In this document: one piece after another, positions 8,677 through 19,468 of the stretch
Layout: each line of letters begins with the position of its first letter
Position numbering within the stretch: the first letter of the stretch is position 1
DNA from: Parasphingopyxis lamellibrachiae
GTDB lineage: Bacteria > Pseudomonadota > Alphaproteobacteria > Sphingomonadales > Sphingomonadaceae
DNA: 64,000 nucleotides
Reading direction: 5' to 3'
Assembly (NCBI RefSeq): GCF_003385775.1
Contig: NZ_QRDP01000004.1
Coordinates: 975,665 to 1,039,664, forward strand
Notes under the pieces: generated by a model
Seen by the model: the letters and a program-made list of their open reading frames with translations, nothing else
What the model was told of the DNA's origin: nothing
Databases searched by the model: none
Translations under genes and position numbers: made by a program

Positions 8677-8817
8677 TTTCGTCCCATCACCTGTCTGCGC
8701 GCCACCCCTGGCGCATCGTTGAACCGACTATAGTACAGAGCTCTTAAAATTTTCCAGCCTTGACCGAAGTTTTGGAAGCCCTTGCCTTTGATTCACGGGA
8801 ATAATAGGCCGGAAGCC

Positions 8818-9693
8818 ATGGAATATAGCGGCTCACGGCCCGAACATATTATCCGATTGGGGCCGGCAGTACCGCAGTCTCCGGTCATCCTTTCGATCCC
8901 ACATGCCGGTCGTCACTATCCGGCAAGCCTGCTCGAGGCCGCCCGGCTCGACGAATTCGCGCTGCGGTCGCTCGAAGACCGCCATGTCGACAGCATCGTT
9001 ACACCGCTGGCGGACAAGGGCTATACGATCATCATTGCCCAGATCGCCCGTGCCTGGATCGATTTGAACCGCTCGGAACGCGAGATCGATCCGGCGATGG
9101 TTACGCCTTCGCCCGGACAGGCCGGATACGAACTGACGGCGAAAGTGCGCGGCGGACTGGGCCTTGTTCCGCGGCGTCTGGCCGGCCACGGCAATATCTA
9201 TCGCCGCGCAATCAGCCGGACCGATCTTTCCGACCGCATATGCAGCGCGCACCGGCCCTATCACGGACAGATATCGGATATGCTGGATGCCGCACGTCGG
9301 CGTTTCGGAATAGCCATACTCCTCGATTGCCATTCCATGCCGCCGCTGCGCGCGCGGGATGGCATGGCGCCGGCCAAGATCGTTGTCGGGGACCGCCACG
9401 GGAAAAGCTCGGCGCCGGCCTTTGCCGGTCGCGCTGTCGATATCTGCCGGGATTTTGGATTTCGTACGGCCCTGAATACTCCTTATGCGGGCGGCCACAT
9501 ATTGAGCCGTCATGCCCGGCCCAAGCGGGATGTGCACGGGTTGCAACTTGAAATCTGCCGGTCCCTCTATCTCGACCGGGCGCATGACCAGCCCGGCCCT
9601 GCCTTGCATCGCATCACGAGCCTGATCGCCGCAATAGCCGATGGGCTGGCCAGCGAAGCGCTTGCGCCGCCCGACGCGCTGGCTGCGGAATAA
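8818..9693 (+). CDS. N-formylglutamate amidohydrolase family protein
   Basis: A protein of about 291 residues of the N-formylglutamate amidohydrolase family (HutG-like, zinc hydrolase). Family marks are LSIPHAGRHYP near the N-terminus, WIDLNRSEREIDP, LLDCHSMPP with the metal-binding His, and LQLEICRSLYLD near the C-terminus. The family includes the last step of one histidine degradation route, but no other hut genes are nearby, so the physiological substrate is open. I chose ATG 8818; TTG 8782 would add 12 residues. It ends next to a terminator shared with the convergent SapC gene. Confidence 0.85.
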   Translation: MEYSGSRPEHIIRLGPAVPQSPVILSIPHAGRHYPASLLEAARLDEFALRSLEDRHVDSIVTPLADKGYTIIIAQIARAWIDLNRSEREIDPAMVTPSPGQAGYELTAKVRGGLGLVPRRLAGHGNIYRRAISRTDLSDRICSAHRPYHGQISDMLDAARRRFGIAILLDCHSMPPLRARDGMAPAKIVVGDRHGKSSAPAFAGRAVDICRDFGFRTALNTPYAGGHILSRHARPKRDVHGLQLEICRSLYLDRAHDQPGPALHRITSLIAAIADGLASEALAPPDALAAE

Positions 9694-9725
9694 AAAACCG
9701 CCCCGCGCAGGGGAGCGCGAGGCGG
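9692..9725 (-). terminator. Rho-independent terminator for the SapC gene
   Basis: An 11-bp stem with one mismatch (CCGCCCCGCGC at 9698 pairing with GCGCGAGGCGG ending 9725) and a 6-base loop. On the minus strand it is followed by six Ts (the A-run 9692-9697), so it would stop transcription coming leftward from SapC. It directly abuts the stop codon of the convergent amidohydrolase gene. Confidence 0.75.
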
Positions 9726-9870
9726 CCAGGTTCAGGGAGGGGACATCATAGGATGCACCCACGCATGGCCACGAAAGGGGGGGCACGTAGCCACGCGCCC
9801 CCCAAAGATATTAACGAAGTGTCAGGGTTTCAAGCGGCGATCGAAAATCCCGTCCAAACCGCCACTCTTG

Positions 9871-10671
9871 CTAGCCTTGGTCCATTCCCTGGGGAACATT
9901 GGCATCCGGCTGCGGCGGAACTTTGCCCTGCTGGAGCTGCATCCCGAAAATATCGCGCACCAGCTGCAGCGACATCATATGTGCATAGATAAGCGGCATC
10001 ATGCCGCTCTGCACGAATTTCCGGGCCTGGTCACCGCGGATTTCCTTCAATTTTTCTTCGTTCACCATCTGGAAGCCGCGATATACGAACGGTTTGTCCG
10101 AATTGGGCGTGTCGATCGAAACTTCGCCTTCCATCAGAAGTTCGGCTTTCACCAGCTCTTCGACGAATTGCACGGTGCGATGACCGGAGGTTTCGACCTG
10201 TTCGCAGAACTGCAACAGGCTCTTGGTCGTTTCGGACGGCTGACCGTCCGTAAACAGATCTTCGCCCTCGTCATACTCGCCGACAATATCGGTCGTCGGA
10301 TCGAAACACAGCGACAATTCTTCGGAATCCTCGCGAATTTTCGCCAGCAGGAACGGATAGCGGCGCGCATAGGCGGGCATATAGGTCGGGTTACCGGCCA
10401 GTTCGCCCTCTTCGTTCAGGAACACGTTAACGCCCTGGTTGAGCCCCATCAACGCAAGCGGCACCGGATTCTCGCCCGATGAAAAAACGATCGGCATGTG
10501 GCGCTGGACCATGACGAACTCATCGATCGTCACGGGGACGGCATGCGTTTCCGCAAGGAAGGGCATCTTCGGCCGGACCTGCAATTTATACTTTGCATGC
10601 TCCTGGCTCGAAAGCGGAACAAGGTCGTTATACAACAGCGGAAAATTCTGCTGCGGGGCAGCCTTAGCCAT
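9871..10671 (-). CDS. SapC family protein
   Basis: A 266-residue protein matching the SapC family described first beside S-layer genes in Caulobacter. It has no signal peptide or membrane segment. Recognisable stretches are PLLYNDLVPLSSQEH near the N-terminus, VPVTIDEF, RRYPFLLAK in the middle and GFQMVNEEKL toward the C-terminus. The C-terminal tail is glutamine/proline-rich. The start is preceded by GCAGGAGATATTTC, a strong ribosome-binding site. No S-layer protein gene is nearby. The molecular function of the family is not established. Confidence 0.85.
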   Translation of the reverse strand: MAKAAPQQNFPLLYNDLVPLSSQEHAKYKLQVRPKMPFLAETHAVPVTIDEFVMVQRHMPIVFSSGENPVPLALMGLNQGVNVFLNEEGELAGNPTYMPAYARRYPFLLAKIREDSEELSLCFDPTTDIVGEYDEGEDLFTDGQPSETTKSLLQFCEQVETSGHRTVQFVEELVKAELLMEGEVSIDTPNSDKPFVYRGFQMVNEEKLKEIRGDQARKFVQSGMMPLIYAHMMSLQLVRDIFGMQLQQGKVPPQPDANVPQGMDQG

Positions 10672-10740
10672 GAAATATCTCCTGCGGCCGGAATAAAGAA
10701 AGGCTGCCGTTGAACATGGTAGCCCGGATTGCCCTGCCCT

Positions 10741-12183
10741 CTATGGATTCTTGGGCGGATTCGCAAGCGGAACGAGCTTTCCGGGGTTCATTATGCCCAG
10801 TGGATCGAGCGCCTGCTTAATGGCCCGCATGGTCGCAAGCCGGACCGGGTCGGCCAGCCGCCCGAATTCGGCAAGCTTGAGCTGTCCGATACCGTGTTCG
10901 GCCGACAGTGATCCGCCCGCATCCCGCGTCATGTCATGCACGAACCGGCTGACCGCATCTCCGGTTTGCGCAAACCAGGCGCGGTCATCGCTTCCCGCCG
11001 GTGCCCGCACGTTGAAATGGACATTGCCGTCGCCCAGATGGCCGAACGCGATGACCCGGGCTCCGGCAAAGCGGGCCTCCACAGCCTCGCGCGCCGTTTC
11101 AATGAACTCCGGCATTGCGGAAACCGGCACGGAAACGTCATGCTTCGCGGCCATCCCGTCCGCCCGCTCCGCCTCGGAAATCACCTCCCGTAATTTCCAG
11201 AAAGCCGCAGCCTGGCCTTCGCTTTCAGCCAGCACCGCGTCCGCAATCAGCCCGTCGTCCAACGCCTTCGCCAGCACATCTTCACAATATTTCCGCATCT
11301 CTTCGGGGTCGTTCGCCGTGCGCAGTTCGACCAGCGCGTGCCACGGATGGCCCCCGGCAAGCGGTGCGCGCGTATCGGGAATATGTTCGAGGACGAGCGC
11401 CAGCGCCGTATCGGGAACCAGTTCGAAACTCTCGACCGCATCCCCAAGCACGCCCTCAAGCCTGCGCAGCATGGCAAGCGCTCCACGCGCCGAACCGAGG
11501 CCCAGCCAGGCAACGACGCGGTGCGGCGCGGCCGGCACGAGTTCCAGGCTGGCGGCGGTTATCACGCCAAGCGTTCCTTCCGATCCCGCCAGCAACTGCC
11601 TGATGTCATAGCCGCGATTATCCTTGCGCAGTGTCGAAAGCCCCTCGAACAGGCTGCCATCGGGAAGTACCGCCTCGATCCCGAGTGTCAGCGCGCGCAT
11701 CGACCCGAACCGCAGCACCTGCGTACCGCCCGCATTGGTGGCGATGAGCCCGCCAATCGTTGCACTGTCCTTGGAACCAAGCGAGAGCGGGAAGCGGCGG
11801 CCATGCTCTTCGGCGGCCTGATGCACCACGCTCAGTACTGCGCCCGCTTCGACCGTGATGCTGTTGTCGTCAGGATCGATCGACCGGATCATATTCATCT
11901 TGCGCAGGGAAAGCAGGATGGCGCGATCATCGGGGCGCGGAATGCCGCCCGCTACCATGCCTGTATTGCCGCCCTGCGGAACGATCGCGAGCCCGGTTTC
12001 CCCCGCCAGCCTCACTATGGCCTGCACCTGCTCCGCGGTTTCCGGAGACACCAGCGCAATCGCCCGCCCCGTTATGCGGCCTCGCCAGTCCGAGAGCCAC
12101 GGCGCAAGATCGTCTGCATGCATCGTCACGTTGCGCGGCCCCGCTATCGTTTCAAGCCGTTCGAGAATGGCGCGATCTTCCAT
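10741..12183 (-). CDS. FAD-linked oxidase, GlcD / D-2-hydroxyglutarate dehydrogenase-like
   Basis: A protein of 480 residues of the vanillyl-alcohol-oxidase/GlcD flavoprotein group. The FAD-binding PCMH half carries IVPQGGNTGMVAGGIP and LLAGSEGTLGVIT. The C-terminal half has the metal and substrate motif GHLGDGNVHFNV and the final SAEHGIGQLKLAEF. These marks fit oxidation of a D-2-hydroxyacid such as D-2-hydroxyglutarate or D-lactate. The open frame extends to 12534, but that extension is arginine-rich, has no family similarity and overlaps the divergent secreted-protein gene, so I chose ATG 12183. Which hydroxyacid is used cannot be told here. Confidence 0.88.
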   Translation of the reverse strand: MEDRAILERLETIAGPRNVTMHADDLAPWLSDWRGRITGRAIALVSPETAEQVQAIVRLAGETGLAIVPQGGNTGMVAGGIPRPDDRAILLSLRKMNMIRSIDPDDNSITVEAGAVLSVVHQAAEEHGRRFPLSLGSKDSATIGGLIATNAGGTQVLRFGSMRALTLGIEAVLPDGSLFEGLSTLRKDNRGYDIRQLLAGSEGTLGVITAASLELVPAAPHRVVAWLGLGSARGALAMLRRLEGVLGDAVESFELVPDTALALVLEHIPDTRAPLAGGHPWHALVELRTANDPEEMRKYCEDVLAKALDDGLIADAVLAESEGQAAAFWKLREVISEAERADGMAAKHDVSVPVSAMPEFIETAREAVEARFAGARVIAFGHLGDGNVHFNVRAPAGSDDRAWFAQTGDAVSRFVHDMTRDAGGSLSAEHGIGQLKLAEFGRLADPVRLATMRAIKQALDPLGIMNPGKLVPLANPPKNP

Positions 12184-12274
12184 GCCGCTCGCAATAGCCG
12201 CATTGCGCCGCCTGGCCAATTCATCTCCGGTTAAACGGGAAAGCGCGACACGGCTGACAACGTTAGGATTGCCC

Positions 12275-12715
12275 GTGTCACTCGTCAGTGCAGCACTATT
12301 GTTTTTGGCCAGCGCGACTGGGCCGGTGAGCGCCCCCGTCCAGCTCGCCATGCAAAGCGTTGAACGGCGGATCATCATCCGTATCCCGACCCGCCGGACC
12401 CTGAGGCCCCGCCGCCGGGCGCCGACCGGCATCGTCTGGCGCGAGCGGCCCGCCGATGACTGCCAGGCCGTGTCCACAATCGCGCGCGCACGCTTCACCC
12501 GGCCCGGAGTTGTCGACCTGCTGACGCACGACAACCGCCTGATTCGCGCACGGCTCGATTCCGAATGCGTAACGCTTGGCTATTATTCGGCCTTTTACCT
12601 TGTTCCCGGCGACGATGGACGCATATGCGCAACCCGCGACTCCATCGTTTCCCGGGCGGGGAGCGAATGCACGATCTCCGACTTTCACATCCTCGAGCCG
12701 CGCTCGGGCAACTAA
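12275..12715 (+). CDS. Small secreted cysteine-containing protein, sphingomonad type
   Basis: A 146-residue protein if translated from GTG 12275. This start has AGGA six bases upstream and gives a signal-peptide-like N-terminus (SLVSAALLFLASATGPVSA). The mature part contains IIIRIP, a run of arginines, and a C-terminal half with paired cysteines: ADDCQ, DSECVTLGYYSAFYL, GRICATRDSI and GSECTI. I recognise this layout (Cys, then F/Y-Y-x-x-F-Y, then C-x-x-R-D, then C-x-I) from hypothetical proteins of sphingomonads; no function is known. An alternative start is ATG 12350, which would remove the signal peptide. It lies between a divergent flavoprotein gene and a DEAD-box helicase. Confidence 0.7.
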   Translation: MSLVSAALLFLASATGPVSAPVQLAMQSVERRIIIRIPTRRTLRPRRRAPTGIVWRERPADDCQAVSTIARARFTRPGVVDLLTHDNRLIRARLDSECVTLGYYSAFYLVPGDDGRICATRDSIVSRAGSECTISDFHILEPRSGN

Positions 12716-12836
12716 CCGGTCAATCCGGTGTTATGGACGGCCTTTCACTTGACTTTTCAGGCTCCAGCGCCCAATCGCCAGCCGCGAAAGCGCGATGCAT
12801 CAAAACCGCGCACACTCAACGTTTTTCGGATATTTT

Positions 12837-14231
12837 ATGAATTTTGCCGACCTCGGCCTTTCTGATGAATTACTGCGCGCTGTAGGCGATGCCGGTTATA
12901 CCGAACCGACACCGATCCAGGCGGAGACGATTCCTCCCATCCTGATGATGAAGGACATTGTCGGCATTGCGCAGACGGGCACCGGGAAAACGGCAAGCTT
13001 CGTGCTGCCGATGATCGATATATTGAGCCATGGCCGCAGTCGCGCGCTGATGCCGCGCTCGCTGATCCTCGAACCGACGCGCGAACTCGCCGCGCAGGTT
13101 GCCGAGAATTTCGAGAAATACGGCAAATATCAGAAGCTCGAAATGGCGCTGCTTATCGGCGGCGTGAGCATGGGCGACCAGATGAAGGCACTCGAAAAGG
13201 GCGTCGATGTGCTGATCGCCACCCCGGGCCGGTTGATGGATTTGTTCGATCGCGGGAAAATTCTGCTTTCCGGGTGCGATATTCTTGTCATCGACGAGGC
13301 CGACCGGATGCTCGACATGGGTTTCATTCCCGATATCGAGAGCATCTGCCAGAAACTCCCCGCGAACCGCCAGACCCTGCTCTTCTCGGCGACGATGCCC
13401 CCGCCGATCAAGAAGCTGTCGGACAAATTCCTGAGCAACCCGAAACAGATCGAAGTGGCCCGTCCGGCAACAGCCGCGACCAACATCGCGCAGCGCCTGG
13501 TCGAAACGAGCTCCCGCACCAAAAAGACAACGCTCAAAAAGCTTCTGCGTAGCGAAGATATCAGCACCGCAATCATCTTCTCGAACCGCAAGACGACGGT
13601 TCGCGACCTCCAGAAATCCCTCCAGCAGGACGGTTTCAAGGCGGGCCAGATTCATGGCGATATGAGCCAGCCCGAACGGATGAAAGAGCTCGACCTCTTC
13701 AAGGCGGGCGAGATCAACATCCTCGTCGCTTCCGATGTTGCCGCCCGCGGGCTCGACATCAAGGGCGTCAGCCATGTCTTCAACTATGATGCGCCATGGC
13801 ATCCCGACGATTATGTTCACCGCATCGGCCGCACGGGCCGCGCAGGCGCCACCGGCACCGCGATCACGCTGGTCACGCCGGCCGACGAAGAAGCTATCGA
13901 GAATATCGAAAAACTGACCGGACAGACCATTGGCCGCGGAGCCAAGAGCAGCGGCAAGCAAACGCCAAAGACCGATACGCCCAAGGCTGATACGCCAAAA
14001 GCGCCTGAAAAGACGCCAGCCGAGGAACCGAAGAGAAAATCGAAACGGCGCCCCAAAGCGGATTCTGGGGACACATCCCCTGCCCCTGCAGAACCGAAAA
14101 TAACGAAACCAAAAAAATCGGCTCAGAAAGCCCAGAGCGCGGAACAGAAAACTGCGCCTGAGCCGGATTTCGATGACGATGACTGGAATGGCCCGCTGCC
14201 CGGTTTTCTCAACGTGAAATTGGGCGGCTGA
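12837..14231 (+). CDS. DEAD-box RNA helicase (RhlE-like)
   Basis: A 464-residue ATP-dependent RNA helicase. All core motifs are visible in order: Q motif GYTEPTPIQAETIP, Walker A AQTGTGKT, Ia PTRELAAQ, TPGR, DEAD box VIDEADRMLD, SAT, and in domain 2 ARGLDI and HRIGRTGR. The last ~90 residues form a lysine/proline-rich basic tail (repeats of TPKADTPK and KSKRRPK) typical of accessory RNA-binding tails, ending in an acidic DDDDW patch. I chose ATG 12837, giving MNFADLGLSDELL. It probably acts in RNA remodelling or ribosome assembly, especially in the cold; that role is inferred from the family. Confidence 0.93.
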   Translation: MNFADLGLSDELLRAVGDAGYTEPTPIQAETIPPILMMKDIVGIAQTGTGKTASFVLPMIDILSHGRSRALMPRSLILEPTRELAAQVAENFEKYGKYQKLEMALLIGGVSMGDQMKALEKGVDVLIATPGRLMDLFDRGKILLSGCDILVIDEADRMLDMGFIPDIESICQKLPANRQTLLFSATMPPPIKKLSDKFLSNPKQIEVARPATAATNIAQRLVETSSRTKKTTLKKLLRSEDISTAIIFSNRKTTVRDLQKSLQQDGFKAGQIHGDMSQPERMKELDLFKAGEINILVASDVAARGLDIKGVSHVFNYDAPWHPDDYVHRIGRTGRAGATGTAITLVTPADEEAIENIEKLTGQTIGRGAKSSGKQTPKTDTPKADTPKAPEKTPAEEPKRKSKRRPKADSGDTSPAPAEPKITKPKKSAQKAQSAEQKTAPEPDFDDDDWNGPLPGFLNVKLGG

Positions 14232-14237
14232 TTTGCA

Positions 14238-14257
14238 GGGCGCGATCGCGCCCTTAT
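14238..14257 (+). terminator. Possible terminator after the helicase gene
   Basis: A perfect palindrome GGGCGCGATCGCGCCC begins seven bases after the helicase stop codon and is followed by TTAT. The stem is GC-rich but the T-run is short, so termination may be partial. Confidence 0.4.
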
Positions 14258-14290
14258 GATTGAACGGGTCGACCGAGCGCGGAGGATATC

Positions 14291-14842
14291 ATGCATATCA
14301 CTACGACGACCCGAAAATCGCAGACGAATTCGAAAACGCGGGACGATCTGTTGTCTTACATAGGCAGCGACAGTCATACGATATCGGTTTCCAGCGACAT
14401 CGTTTCCGAGACGGAAACCCTGGCCAACAGTTATGTTGCCCTCTCCGACGATCAGGCCCTGCATGCACTGGATGAGGAAACCCAAGGCTGGAACGATTCG
14501 CAACGGCGGCATTTCAACAATTCGCTCATTGGCTTCGCCGGCAAGAATCTTGGCCTCGTCAAGAAATATTTTCCGGAAGCGATCGGCCCTGTCGACGGCG
14601 TCGAACTTGTCTTCTCATCGCACGCGGCGATCGATGCTTTCACCGATCCCGAGCGGAAATCCTATGTGAAGCCCATGATCAAATCGAGCCGCGCACTGGT
14701 CGAACTGGTCGATGTCGTAAAACTGGCCGTTCCCGCGCTACAGAATAATCCTTATGTGGAGGTCGCTGGCGTAATCGTGAAGGTCGGCGATAGCGTGTAC
14801 AGCCTTTACGACGATATGCAGAAAATACAGCAACTGGGCTGA
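14291..14842 (+). CDS. Hypothetical protein, 183 residues
   Basis: I do not recognise this protein. The start ATG is preceded by GCGGAGGATATC, a strong ribosome-binding site, which supports it as a real gene. The first ~40 residues are Ser/Thr-rich and probably disordered. The central part contains DEETQGWNDSQRRHFNNSLIGF. The C-terminal third is amphipathic-helical (LVELVDVVKLAVPALQ and VAGVIVKVGDSVYSL). There is no signal peptide, clear membrane segment or cysteine. It stands between a helicase and a monooxygenase on the same strand, without an obvious partner. Confidence 0.6.
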   Translation: MHITTTTRKSQTNSKTRDDLLSYIGSDSHTISVSSDIVSETETLANSYVALSDDQALHALDEETQGWNDSQRRHFNNSLIGFAGKNLGLVKKYFPEAIGPVDGVELVFSSHAAIDAFTDPERKSYVKPMIKSSRALVELVDVVKLAVPALQNNPYVEVAGVIVKVGDSVYSLYDDMQKIQQLG

Positions 14843-14913
14843 GAGTCCCGTCAGCTTGCCGTTAACGTCAATCCGTTCTATATTGAAACTGATTGGCGCG
14901 AGAGGAAGCGAAT

Positions 14914-16452
14914 ATGGCCCGAGACGATGCACCCCAGCATTTCGATATTCTAGTTGTTGGAGCCGGGATTTCCGGCATCGGCGCTGGCGTTTACCTGCAG
15001 CAGAATTGCCCGGGGAAAAGCTATGCGATCCTGGAAAATCGGGAGAGCTTCGGGGGCACATGGGACCTGTTCCGCTATCCCGGGATCCGCTCGGACTCCG
15101 ACATGTTCACGCTTGGCTATGCCTTCAAACCCTGGACCGAACAGAAAGCCATCGCCGACGGGCCCTCGATCCTCAACTATCTGGACGAGACCGCCACCGA
15201 ATATGGCATCCATGACAAGATCCGCTATCGCCACAATGTGAAAGCGGCGAGCTGGTCATCCGAAACCGCTTGCTGGACGGTGGATGTCGAAGCGGGCGAG
15301 AATGCCGAGCCGCGGCAATATACCTGTAATTTCCTCTATATGTGCAGCGGCTATTACAATTATGAATCCGGCTACACGCCGGACTGGAAAGGGTTTGGGG
15401 ATTTCGAAGGCCAGATCGTGCACCCCCAGCACTGGCCCCAGGATCTCGACTATGCGGGCAAAGAGGTATTGGTCATAGGGTCCGGCGCGACGGCCGTGAC
15501 ACTGGTCCCGGCCATGCTCGACAGCGAGAATCCCGCCGGCCATGTCACCATGCTCCAGCGCTCCCCCACCTATATGGTCTCGCGCCCGGCCAGCGACAGA
15601 TTTGCCAACTTCCTGCGCAGAATTCTCCCTTCGAAATGGGCCTATTCGCTTATCCGCAAGAAACATGTGACGCTCCAGCAGCTGATCTTCCGCCGCGCCC
15701 GAACCAAACCGGACAAGGTGAAAGAGGTATTGCTCAAACATGTGCGCGAGGAATTGGGCGAGAATTACGATGTCGCAACCCATTTCACGCCCAGCTACAA
15801 CCCCTGGGAGCAGCGGCTTTGCCTGGTGCCGGACAGTGATTTCTTCAGCGCGGTGAAGGCCGGAAAAGCGTCGGTCGTTACCGACCATATCGATCGCTTC
15901 ACCAAGACGGGGATCAAACTGCAGTCCGGCGAGGAACTAGCCGCCGACATTATCGTCACGGCAACCGGCCTCGATCTGCAAATGGCAGGCGGCATAGATG
16001 TTACGGTGGATGGGAAAGCGATCAATTTCCACGACACGATCACCTATAAGGCGATGATGTTCTCGGACGTGCCCAACTTTGCCATCTCCTTCGGCTATAC
16101 CAATGCTTCCTGGACGCTGCGCGCGGACCTGACGAACGAATATGTGTGCCGGATGATCAATTATATGGACGACAATGGCGTCGAAATCGCAACGCCGCGC
16201 CTGCCGGACGATGATGTCATCGAACGGAGGCCCTGGGTCGATTTCTCATCCGGTTATTTCAAGCGGGCCGAGAGCAAATTGCCTTCTCAGGGCCATAAGG
16301 GCGTGTGGCAGAATCTGCAGAACTATCCCAAGGATATTCGCGCGCTCAAACATGGCGCGATCGACGATGGCGCGATCGAGTTCCGGAAAAGATCGGCGGC
16401 GGCATCGACTGCATCCGAACCCGAAGAAACCGCTGCAATCGCGGCCGAATAG
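14914..16452 (+). CDS. Flavin-containing monooxygenase, Baeyer-Villiger type
   Basis: A 512-residue FAD/NADPH monooxygenase. The N-terminal FAD-binding Rossmann motif is VVGAGISGIGAGV (GxGxxG). The Baeyer-Villiger fingerprint FxGxxxHxxxW is present as FEGQIVHPQHW, and the NADPH-binding Rossmann motif VIGSGATAVTL follows. Such enzymes insert oxygen next to a ketone or hydroxylate soft nucleophiles; the substrate is unknown. I chose ATG 14914, preceded by AGAGGAAGC; an in-frame start at 14893 is less likely. It is a single gene convergent with tgt, nine bases from it. Confidence 0.87.
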   Translation: MARDDAPQHFDILVVGAGISGIGAGVYLQQNCPGKSYAILENRESFGGTWDLFRYPGIRSDSDMFTLGYAFKPWTEQKAIADGPSILNYLDETATEYGIHDKIRYRHNVKAASWSSETACWTVDVEAGENAEPRQYTCNFLYMCSGYYNYESGYTPDWKGFGDFEGQIVHPQHWPQDLDYAGKEVLVIGSGATAVTLVPAMLDSENPAGHVTMLQRSPTYMVSRPASDRFANFLRRILPSKWAYSLIRKKHVTLQQLIFRRARTKPDKVKEVLLKHVREELGENYDVATHFTPSYNPWEQRLCLVPDSDFFSAVKAGKASVVTDHIDRFTKTGIKLQSGEELAADIIVTATGLDLQMAGGIDVTVDGKAINFHDTITYKAMMFSDVPNFAISFGYTNASWTLRADLTNEYVCRMINYMDDNGVEIATPRLPDDDVIERRPWVDFSSGYFKRAESKLPSQGHKGVWQNLQNYPKDIRALKHGAIDDGAIEFRKRSAAASTASEPEETAAIAAE

Positions 16453-16461
16453 CGCGATACC

Positions 16462-17610
<1,149 letters not shown>

Positions 17611-18636
17611 TTAGGGCAGCAACAGGCTCGCGTCACCATAGCTGTAGAAACGGTATTTCTCGGCAATGGCGTGCTTATAGGCTGACTGCATCCGTTCGCG
17701 GCCCATCAGCGCGCTGACGAGCATGAACAGGGTCGAACGCGGCAGGTGGAAGTTCGTCATCAGCCCGTCGATCGCGCGGAAGCGATAGCCGGGCGTGATG
17801 AAGATCGCCGTGTCATCCTCGAATGGATGGATAAGGCCCTCCTCGTCGGCTGCGCTTTCCAGAAGGCGCAAACTCGTCGTGCCGACCCCTATAATCCGGC
17901 CGCCGGCGGCCCGCGCTGCGTTCAGGCGCTTCGCCGTGCCCGTATCGATACGGCCCCATTCGGCATGCATGACATGGTCGTCGCTATCATCCGCCTTCAT
18001 CGGCAGAAAAGTCCCGGCCCCGACATGCAGGGTCAGCGTGACATGGTCGACACCGGCGGCGGTCAGGCGTGTCAGCAGCTCTGGCGTAAAATGCAGCGCG
18101 GCAGTCGGCGCGGCCACCGCCCCCTTTTCCCGCGCGAACATGGTCTGGTAATCCGCAGCGTCGCGATCGTCGGTCGGGCGCTTGCCGGCGATATAGGGCG
18201 GCAGTGGCATCGTGCCCGCGCGCTCCAGCAATATCTCGACAGGCTCGCTTCCTTCGAATGTCAGGAGAAAGCTGCCATCGGCCCCGCGATCGGAGGCTAT
18301 CGCCGCAACCTCTCCGCCAAAATCGATCCGGTCTCCTTCGCGAATCCGTTTGGCGTTGCGAATAAAGGCTCGCCATTGGCGCAGCCCCTCCCGCTTGTGG
18401 AGAGTTGCACCGATCTTCGCCTCTCCGCGCCGTCCCTCAAGCTGCGCAGGGATGACCCGCGTATCGTTGAACACAAGTATATCGCCCGCGCGCAGACAGT
18501 CGGGCAGATCACTGACCAACCGGTCCACCATCGCATCCCCGTCCAGAACCAGCATGCGCGCGCTGTCGCGCGGGCTAGCCGGGCGAAGCGCTATACGGTC
18601 TTCGGGAAGCGCGAAATCGAAAAGATCGACGCGCAC
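17611..18636 (-). CDS. queA: S-adenosylmethionine:tRNA ribosyltransferase-isomerase
   Basis: A 341-residue enzyme that converts preQ1-tRNA to epoxyqueuosine using the ribosyl part of SAM. I chose GTG 18636, which gives the standard N-terminus [20 protein letters not shown] and leaves a 7-bp gap to the cyclophilin stop; the longer frame to 18687 overlaps that gene. Conserved marks include [25 protein letters not shown] and [14 protein letters not shown]. The genes run cyclophilin-queA-tgt on one strand. Confidence 0.96.
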   Translation of the reverse strand: MRVDLFDFALPEDRIALRPASPRDSARMLVLDGDAMVDRLVSDLPDCLRAGDILVFNDTRVIPAQLEGRRGEAKIGATLHKREGLRQWRAFIRNAKRIREGDRIDFGGEVAAIASDRGADGSFLLTFEGSEPVEILLERAGTMPLPPYIAGKRPTDDRDAADYQTMFAREKGAVAAPTAALHFTPELLTRLTAAGVDHVTLTLHVGAGTFLPMKADDSDDHVMHAEWGRIDTGTAKRLNAARAAGGRIIGVGTTSLRLLESAADEEGLIHPFEDDTAIFITPGYRFRAIDGLMTNFHLPRSTLFMLVSALMGRERMQSAYKHAIAEKYRFYSYGDASLLLP

Positions 18637-18643
18637 GGATCGG

Positions 18644-19357
18644 TTATTGCGGCGTATCGTCCGCCGCTGCGGCACCCAGCGCCGCATCGAGCGCTGCCGC
18701 CTGGCTATTTGCGGCAGGCTGCGTCATCGCAGCGATTTCGGCGGCGGTCGGCGGCGGAACATTGTCAGCGGCAATCGATGCGCGGATGATCCGGGCCGGA
18801 TTTGCCGGCGGTTCGCCGCGCGGAATGATGTCGACATATTCCATGCCGGACACGACCCTGCCGAACGCGGTATAGTTATGGTCGAGGCCGAGATTGGGCA
18901 TGAACATGATGTAGAATTGGCTGTTTGCGCTGTTCGGATCGGTCGCCCGCGCCATCGAAACCGTGCCGCGCACATGCGGGAGAGTCGAAAATTCGGCTGC
19001 GATATTGGGCAGCTCGGAACCGCCCTGGCCGGTTCCGGTCGGATCCCCGGTCTGGGCCATGAAACCGTCAATCACGCGGTGGAAGATGATACCGTTGTAA
19101 AATCCCTGCCGGGCCAGCGTTTTGATGCGTTCCACATGGTTGGGCGCTGCATCTGGCCGCAGGCGGATCGTGACACGTCCGCCGGTCGACAGGTCGAGCA
19201 GCAGCGTATTTTCCGGATCGGCGGCTGGCGTCACGCCGGAGGCATAGGTGATGTTGGATGCCGCGCTGACGTCGGTGATGCCATTGTCGTCCTGCGCATG
19301 GGCGGTCCCGCCCATGATCAAAGCCAGCAGGGAAAACAGGAATAATTTCAAACGCAT
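18644..19357 (-). CDS. Secreted cyclophilin-type peptidylprolyl isomerase
   Basis: A 237-residue cyclophilin. Starting at ATG 19357 (with GAGGAT upstream) gives the signal peptide [19 protein letters not shown] followed by HAQ, so the protein is probably periplasmic. The cyclophilin core shows [35 protein letters not shown] and AFGRVV; the catalytic Arg is in FHRV. The C-terminus carries an alanine-rich tail. It is the first gene of a run with queA and tgt, a grouping found in several alphaproteobacteria. Confidence 0.92.
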   Translation of the reverse strand: MRLKLFLFSLLALIMGGTAHAQDDNGITDVSAASNITYASGVTPAADPENTLLLDLSTGGRVTIRLRPDAAPNHVERIKTLARQGFYNGIIFHRVIDGFMAQTGDPTGTGQGGSELPNIAAEFSTLPHVRGTVSMARATDPNSANSQFYIMFMPNLGLDHNYTAFGRVVSGMEYVDIIPRGEPPANPARIIRASIAADNVPPPTAAEIAAMTQPAANSQAAALDAALGAAAADDTPQ

Positions 19358-19468
19358 ACTATCCTCATACATTCGCTCTCGCCGCGTGCATCATGCATCG
19401 GCGGATGGATCTCGATATTCCCTTAGCCCAACCAGCTTCCGGCTGAAAGGAGGCTGAACGACGAACCG

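Noticed and set aside
9777..9783. Seven-G tract as a phase-variable element
   Set aside because: It lies between convergent genes with no start codon or promoter nearby on which it could act.
12184..12534. Longer N-terminus for the FAD-linked oxidase
   Set aside because: The extra 117 residues are arginine-rich, have no family similarity and overlap the divergent secreted-protein gene.
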